This document shows positions 31,912 to 36,258 of a stretch of 36,258 bases of DNA, in pieces. The first letter of the stretch is position 1, and every line of letters starts with the position of its first letter. Where the stretch lies: NCBI GenBank assembly GCA_051646105.1, contig JBOFCO010000128.1, positions 1 through 36,258 of the forward strand, written 5' to 3'. The DNA comes from JBOFCO01 sp051646105 (GTDB taxonomy: Bacteria; Pseudomonadota; Alphaproteobacteria; Rhodobacterales; Rhodobacteraceae). The notes beneath the pieces were generated by a model. It made no database searches. It had not been told where the DNA came from and saw only the letters and a list, made by a program, of their open reading frames with translations. The position numbers and the translations under genes were made by a program.

Positions 31912-33440
31912 ATCTTGCCATCCAGCGCCGCCACGGCGACGCTGGCCTGTTCGGCATCGTCAAATGGATAAGTTGCATCGCCGACGATCTGGCCGGTTTC
32001 ATGCCCCTTCCCCGCGACCAGAAGCGCATCACCGGGGCCAAGCGCATCGACGCCGCGCAGGATTGCCTCTGCCCGGTCGGCGACTTCCGTCGCGCGGGGG
32101 CAGCCCGCCATCACCTCTGCCCGTATGGCGGCCGGGTCCTCTGACCGGGGATTGTCATCGGTCACGAAGACCTCATCAGCAAACTCAGCCGCCGCCTGAC
32201 CCATCAGCGGCCGCTTCAGCCGGTCGCGATCGCCGCCCGCACCGAAGACAACGACGATGCGGCCCATGACATGCGGGCGCAGCGAATGCAGGGCGGACGC
32301 CAGCGCACCGGGCTTGTGGCTGTAGTCGACGAAAACGGCAGCGCCATTGTCGCGCCGCGCGGCCAGTTCCATCCTGCCGCGCACGGTGCGCAGGCCCGAA
32401 AGCGTGGCAAAGACCTGCGCCGGATCGCTGCCCGAACCGATGCAAAGCCCGGCGGCGGCCAGCACGTTTTCCGCCTGAAAGCCGCCGATCAGGTCAAGCC
32501 GTGCCATATGCGCTGTATCGTCGAAAGAAAAGCGCAGGTCCTGCCCGGTCGCGTCAAAGCGCTGGCTCAGGATGCGCAGCCTTGCCCCGGCATCGCGACC
32601 CACCGTCAGGATTTTCTGTCCCCGGTCGCGCGCCAGTAGCAGCGCCTGTCGCCCGCGGGGGTCGTCGATGTTCAGGACCGCCGTGCCATCTTCGGGCAGG
32701 ACCCGGGTAAAGAGCAGCGCCTTTGCGGCGAAATACTCCTCGAACCCCGCATGGTAGTCCAGATGATCCTGGCTGAAATTGGTGAAGGCCGCCGCGCGCA
32801 GGCGCACACCGTCCAGCCGGTGCTGGTCAAGACCGTGGGAAGATGCCTCCATCGCGGCGTGTGTCACGCCTGCCGCCGCCATTTCCGCAAGCAGGCGGTG
32901 CAGCAGAACGGGTTCGGGGGTGGTATGGGCGAGCTTCGCCTCATAGTCGCCCTGAACGCCCATGGTGCCGATGCTGACGGCGCTTTCGCCCAGCGCCTCC
33001 CATATCTGGCGGGTGAATGTGACGACGGATGTTTTCCCCGATGTGCCGGTAACGGCGACCATGCAATCGGGCTGCGCGCCAAACCAAAGCGCGGCGGCAT
33101 AGGCCAGCGCCTGACGCGGATTTTCTGTAATGACAAGCGCCGTATCCGGATGTTCGGCCAGTGCTGCCGCAGCAAGCCGCGCGCCATCGGGATCGGTCAG
33201 CACCGCCCCCGCCTGCATCCTGAGCGCATAGGGTATGAATTCCGCACCGTGCATGTTGCTGCCCGGAAGCGCCGCGAACATGAAACCGGGCTTCACCTGC
33301 CTGCTGTCAAGCGCGATGCCGGTGATGGGGACACTGCCGCCCCGACGTGGTTGCAAACCAAGATCGGACAGCGTTTTCGGGCCGGGATGCCCCCCGGCGC
33401 CCGTGCCACCCGTCACCTTGCCTTTTCGCTCTGCCGCCAT
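31908..33440 (-). CDS. murE: UDP-MurNAc-L-Ala-D-Glu--meso-diaminopimelate ligase
   Basis: Adds the third residue of the muropeptide. 510 residues. P-loop VTGTSGKTSVV, EASSHGLDQHRLDG, NFSQDHLDYHAG and DNPRSEDP; the DNPRSE motif selects meso-diaminopimelate rather than lysine, so the wall is the Gram-negative type. The first ~20 residues (MAAERKGKVTGGTGAGG) are Gly-rich and precede the family start KTLSDLGL; GTG 33416, with AAGG before it, is a possible alternative start. 20 nt after ftsI. Confidence 0.96.
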   Translation of the reverse strand: MAAERKGKVTGGTGAGGHPGPKTLSDLGLQPRRGGSVPITGIALDSRQVKPGFMFAALPGSNMHGAEFIPYALRMQAGAVLTDPDGARLAAAALAEHPDTALVITENPRQALAYAAALWFGAQPDCMVAVTGTSGKTSVVTFTRQIWEALGESAVSIGTMGVQGDYEAKLAHTTPEPVLLHRLLAEMAAAGVTHAAMEASSHGLDQHRLDGVRLRAAAFTNFSQDHLDYHAGFEEYFAAKALLFTRVLPEDGTAVLNIDDPRGRQALLLARDRGQKILTVGRDAGARLRILSQRFDATGQDLRFSFDDTAHMARLDLIGGFQAENVLAAAGLCIGSGSDPAQVFATLSGLRTVRGRMELAARRDNGAAVFVDYSHKPGALASALHSLRPHVMGRIVVVFGAGGDRDRLKRPLMGQAAAEFADEVFVTDDNPRSEDPAAIRAEVMAGCPRATEVADRAEAILRGVDALGPGDALLVAGKGHETGQIVGDATYPFDDAEQASVAVAALDGKI

Positions 33441-33460
33441 CCGCCGCAGCCCCCTGCCCG

Positions 33461-35245
33461 TCAGTTTGTCGAGGCGCGTGTTACGCCATTGGCGCTGACC
33501 TGTTCAACCTCTGGCCGCAAGCCAAGCAGCGGTGCGACCCGGCGGATCATTTCCGCAGCGACAGGAACGGCGGTCCAACCTGCCGTCCGGCGCGGTTCCT
33601 CACCCGAGGTTTCAACGGGTTCATCCAGTGTCACGACCAGAACATATTGCGGGTCGCTGGCGGGAAAGACCCCGGCGAAAGTCGCGATCACCCGGTCGTC
33701 GTAATAGCCGCCGTTGGGCTTGGCCTTGTCTGCCGTCCCGGTCTTGCCAGCGACCTGATACCCCGGAACCTCGGCCATGCTGGCGGTGCCCCGTGTCACC
33801 ACCTGGCGCAGCATTTCCCGAACCTGTCGAGAGGTCGTATCGCTGACAAGACGCGAACCTTCGGGCGGGGCTTGCCGATGCACGAGTGTCGGCATGACAG
33901 TGTTTCCGCCGTTGACCAGCGTGGCATAGGCTGCGGCCAGCTGCAGCGGGCTTACCGAAAGGCCATGACCGTAGGAAATCGTCATCGTGCTGATTTCCGA
34001 CCAGTTCTTCGGCAGCATCGGTTTTGCGCCCGCGGCTTCGAAAATTTCGACCGCAGCGGGTTTCAACAGCCCCAGCCGGCCCAGAAAATCGCGCTGGCGT
34101 TCGGGGCCAAGCATCATGGCGATCCGCGCCGTGCCGATGTTCGAGCTTTCGACGATCACATCGTTCACCGAAAGCTCGGGGCCGTAATCGTGGAAATCGC
34201 GGATACGGTGACGCCCCCAGACCAGCGGTCCCTTGGTGTCGATCATCGTCGACGGGTTGACAAGGCCAAGGTCCAGCGCCTGTGCCACGGCGAAAATCTT
34301 GAAGGTGGAGCCGAGTTCATAGACGCCCTGTACAGCACGGTTGAACAGCGGGCTGTCGGAGGCATCGCCCTTGACCAGCGGCAAGGGACGTGTGTTCGGA
34401 TCAAAATCGGGCAGAGAGGCCAGCGCCACGATTTCTCCGGTCTTGACCTCCATCAGCACTGCTGCGGCACCCTTGGCATTCATCAGCCGCATGCCGCCAT
34501 CCAGCACTTCTTCCGTAGCGGCCTGAACCGACAGGTCCAGCGACAGTTGCAGGGGTGTCCCGCCGTTTGCGGGATCGCGCAGATAGGTGTCAAAGGTCTT
34601 CTCGACCCCCGCCGTCCCAACAATCTCTGCGGAATCAACGCCCTCTCGACCAAAGCTCGCCCCGCCAAGAACATGGGCCGCGATCATGCCGTTGGGATAA
34701 AGCCGCATGTCACGCGCCCCGAACAGCAGTCCGGGATCACCGATGTCGTGCACGGCCTGCTGCTGCTCGGGCGAAATCTTGCGCTTCACCCAGATGAACT
34801 TGCGCTTGCCATTGAAATCCGACAGCAGCTTTTCCTCGGTCAGATCGGGGAAAATCCTGGACAGTTCCCGCGCGGCATGGGCCGGGTCGACAAGGTTCTG
34901 CGGCTGCACGTAAAGCGACTGGGTGACAAGATTGGTCGCCAGGACCCGTCCGTTGCGGTCGGTGATGTCCGCGCGCTGCGCCAGAATGGCGCTGCCACCC
35001 GCCTCCGCACGGGGTTCTGTCACCTCCTGCCCGGCCAGCGCCGCCATCCGCAAACCGACCGTTCCGAAGGCAGCCAGAAAGACCAGCCCCAGCACCAGCA
35101 ACCGCCCCTCTGCCCGGTTGCGCGATGCGTCGCGCATGGTTTCGTGACGCAGACGGATGTTCTCGCGCTCGATCACGTCGGGGTTTTCACCCTTGGACCT
35201 GGCGGCGAGGATGCTGGCCAGCGGGCGAAGCGGGGTACGGATCAT
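33461..35245 (-). CDS. ftsI: Division-specific transpeptidase PBP3 (FtsI)
   Basis: Cross-links septal peptidoglycan. 594 residues: a cytosolic N terminus of about 45 residues, one membrane span (about 47-67), a pedestal domain with RADITDRNGRVLATN, then a transpeptidase domain with Ser313 in STFK, SSN (367-369) and KTGT (501-504). It is the target of beta-lactams. ATG 35245 overlaps the ftsL stop (ATGA). The N terminus before the span is longer than in E. coli. Confidence 0.97.
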   Translation of the reverse strand: MIRTPLRPLASILAARSKGENPDVIERENIRLRHETMRDASRNRAEGRLLVLGLVFLAAFGTVGLRMAALAGQEVTEPRAEAGGSAILAQRADITDRNGRVLATNLVTQSLYVQPQNLVDPAHAARELSRIFPDLTEEKLLSDFNGKRKFIWVKRKISPEQQQAVHDIGDPGLLFGARDMRLYPNGMIAAHVLGGASFGREGVDSAEIVGTAGVEKTFDTYLRDPANGGTPLQLSLDLSVQAATEEVLDGGMRLMNAKGAAAVLMEVKTGEIVALASLPDFDPNTRPLPLVKGDASDSPLFNRAVQGVYELGSTFKIFAVAQALDLGLVNPSTMIDTKGPLVWGRHRIRDFHDYGPELSVNDVIVESSNIGTARIAMMLGPERQRDFLGRLGLLKPAAVEIFEAAGAKPMLPKNWSEISTMTISYGHGLSVSPLQLAAAYATLVNGGNTVMPTLVHRQAPPEGSRLVSDTTSRQVREMLRQVVTRGTASMAEVPGYQVAGKTGTADKAKPNGGYYDDRVIATFAGVFPASDPQYVLVVTLDEPVETSGEEPRRTAGWTAVPVAAEMIRRVAPLLGLRPEVEQVSANGVTRASTN

Positions 35246-35604
35246 GGCGTATCCCCCGGCAGGGTGCCCACCACATCGACAGGGTCAACCGCGCTGTCGA
35301 GCGAAACCGGCAGCATCGGCGTGGGATATGTGGCGTTTTCAACGTTGCCGAACTGCTCTGGCCGAAGCGGCATAAGCGCCAGACGTTCGAAATTCAGGTC
35401 TGCCAGCTCTCTCAGCCGGTCGGGGCGGTTCAGATAGGCCCATTCCGCGGACAGAACCATCTGTCGTTCGCGCAAGGAGGCAATTTCCGCCTGAAGCGCT
35501 ACAACTTGGCCAAGCGAATCTTGCGTGCGGTAATTTTCGCGATAGGCCCAGAAGCCAAGGCCCAGCACAACCGCGGCCACAATGGTAAAAACAAGGCCCC
35601 GCAT
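35242..35604 (-). CDS. ftsL: Cell division protein FtsL
   Basis: A 120-residue bitopic division protein: N-terminal membrane span (MRGLVFTIVAAVVLGLGFWAY), then a coiled coil (DSLGQVVALQAEIASLRERQMVL) and an ISPDRIEELA-like block, NRPDRLRELADLNF. It joins FtsB and FtsQ at the divisome. FtsL sequences are poorly conserved; position between rsmH and ftsI secures the call. It overlaps both neighbours. Confidence 0.9.
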   Translation of the reverse strand: MRGLVFTIVAAVVLGLGFWAYRENYRTQDSLGQVVALQAEIASLRERQMVLSAEWAYLNRPDRLRELADLNFERLALMPLRPEQFGNVENATYPTPMLPVSLDSAVDPVDVVGTLPGDTP

Positions 35605-36258
35605 CAGGCTTTCCTTCGTTCTGCTAGACTGGGCAGGCCCAGCGCCTCGCGGCTGACCGGGGCGGCGGGGGCATCGGTTCTTGTGGCAACACGCAGTTTT
35701 GCCGATCTTGCACGCGGGTTCTGCGCCAGTTCGACCGCATCCGGGCCAACCGCGCGGCGGATCGTCTGGCGAAAGGCCGCAACAGTAGCCGCACGGGCCG
35801 GGGCATAGCGGTTGGCATTCGCTTCTGCCCCGCTGCGCAGCTGCATGAACCGTTTTACGATCCGGTCCTCCAGCGAGTGAAAAGTCACCACAGCCAGTTT
35901 GCCACCAGGTTTCAGCGCGCGTTCCGCCGCCATCAATCCGTCGGCCAGTTCGCCGAATTCGTCATTCACGGCAATGCGGATGGCCTGAAAACTGCGTGTT
36001 GCCGGGTGGCTTTGCCCCGGCTTCGGGCGCGGCAGACACCCCTCGATGATGCGGGAAAGCGCCAGCGTCGTCATAAGCGGGGCGCTGTTTCGCGCGGCCA
36101 CGATGGCACGCGCGATGCGCCGCGAGGCATGCTCCTCGCCATAAGGGTAAAGAATATCCGCAAGATAGGCTTCGCTGCTGTCATTCACCAGATCGGCGGC
36201 AGACTGCCCCTGCGACGACATGCGCATGTCAAGCGGTCCATCCTTCATGAAGGAAAAC
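35604..36258 (-). CDS. rsmH: 16S rRNA m4C1402 methyltransferase RsmH (5' end cut off)
   Basis: N4-methylates C1402 of 16S rRNA, in the dcw cluster. The frame stays open past ATG 36248 to the window edge (Phe-Ser-Phe just before Met-Lys-Asp-Gly), so the N terminus with the SAM-binding motif lies outside; about 218 residues are visible. Diagnostic: FMKDGPLDMRM, IRIAVNDEFGELADGL, ALKPGGKLAVVTFHSLEDRIVKRF split in its usual order, and NPRARSAKLRVATR near the end. Its stop overlaps the ftsL start by one nucleotide. Confidence 0.96.
   Translation of the reverse strand, partial: FSFMKDGPLDMRMSSQGQSAADLVNDSSEAYLADILYPYGEEHASRRIARAIVAARNSAPLMTTLALSRIIEGCLPRPKPGQSHPATRSFQAIRIAVNDEFGELADGLMAAERALKPGGKLAVVTFHSLEDRIVKRFMQLRSGAEANANRYAPARAATVAAFRQTIRRAVGPDAVELAQNPRARSAKLRVATRTDAPAAPVSREALGLPSLAERRKA

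Noticed and set aside
33347..35437. 696-residue open frame on the + strand opposite ftsI
   Set aside because: It lies antisense to a certain ftsI gene, has no recognisable domain and shows the Arg/His/Gln-rich composition of a GC-rich shadow frame.
1..36258. CRISPR array, prophage, insertion sequence or integrase near tRNA-Cys
   Set aside because: No regularly spaced repeats, transposase or integrase motifs were found; the tRNA 3' end is not duplicated nearby as far as I could see by eye.

Overview
This 36 kb window reads as a chromosomal segment of a GC-rich alphaproteobacterium, most likely Rhodobacteraceae (Paracoccus/Rhodobacter-like). I infer this from the phaC-phaP-phaR order with a divergent intracellular depolymerase, the style of the amino-acid ABC transporter and paired glutamine-synthetase-like operon, the dcw gene order, and the short palindromic intergenic repeats. 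No phage, transposase, integrase or CRISPR array was found. No gene-free stretch exceeds about 300 bases.

Layout. 1-2957: palindromic repeats, an AT-rich DUF2971 gene and lepA, all leftward. 3031-4847: a small copper and NAD-deacylase group (CopZ-like chaperone and CobB rightward; PCuAC chaperone and a small secreted Cys protein leftward). 4948-6142: rpmB and a TerC-family membrane protein, each ending in a clear intrinsic terminator. 6304-7511: a TerB-like gene overlapping a cytosolic PhnD-like binding protein. 7643-17331: a long rightward operon with an amino-acid ABC transporter (ATPase, binding protein, two permeases), two glutamine-synthetase-like ligases around a class I glutamine amidotransferase, an FAD amine oxidase and a class III aminotransferase. 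Its logic resembles gamma-glutamylation amine catabolism (Puu type), but the substrate is unknown and no aldehyde dehydrogenase is present.

17434-21936: polyhydroxybutyrate (PHB) metabolism. PhaC synthase, phasin and PhaR repressor run leftward and PhaZ depolymerase runs rightward. Two CTGC-N3-GCAG palindromes lie on the phasin promoter, one exactly in the 17-nt spacer between -35 and -10, which gives a readable repression switch. 21995-25921: an alpha/beta hydrolase, thrS, a cold-shock protein with a long leader, an ArsC/Spx-like protein and tRNA-Cys(GCA). 25977-27786: an overlapping pair, Ada DNA-repair protein and a PEP mutase/isocitrate lyase-like enzyme. 27836-36258: the division and cell-wall (dcw) cluster read leftward, rsmH (cut by the window edge)-ftsL-ftsI-murE-murF-mraY-murD, mostly with overlapping stops and starts. 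It stops after murD, where ada follows instead of ftsW.

The window is mostly well-understood core metabolism. The parts that most merit follow-up are the transporter/ligase/oxidase operon of unknown substrate, the AT-rich DUF2971 islet beside lepA, and the TerB/PhnD-like pair.
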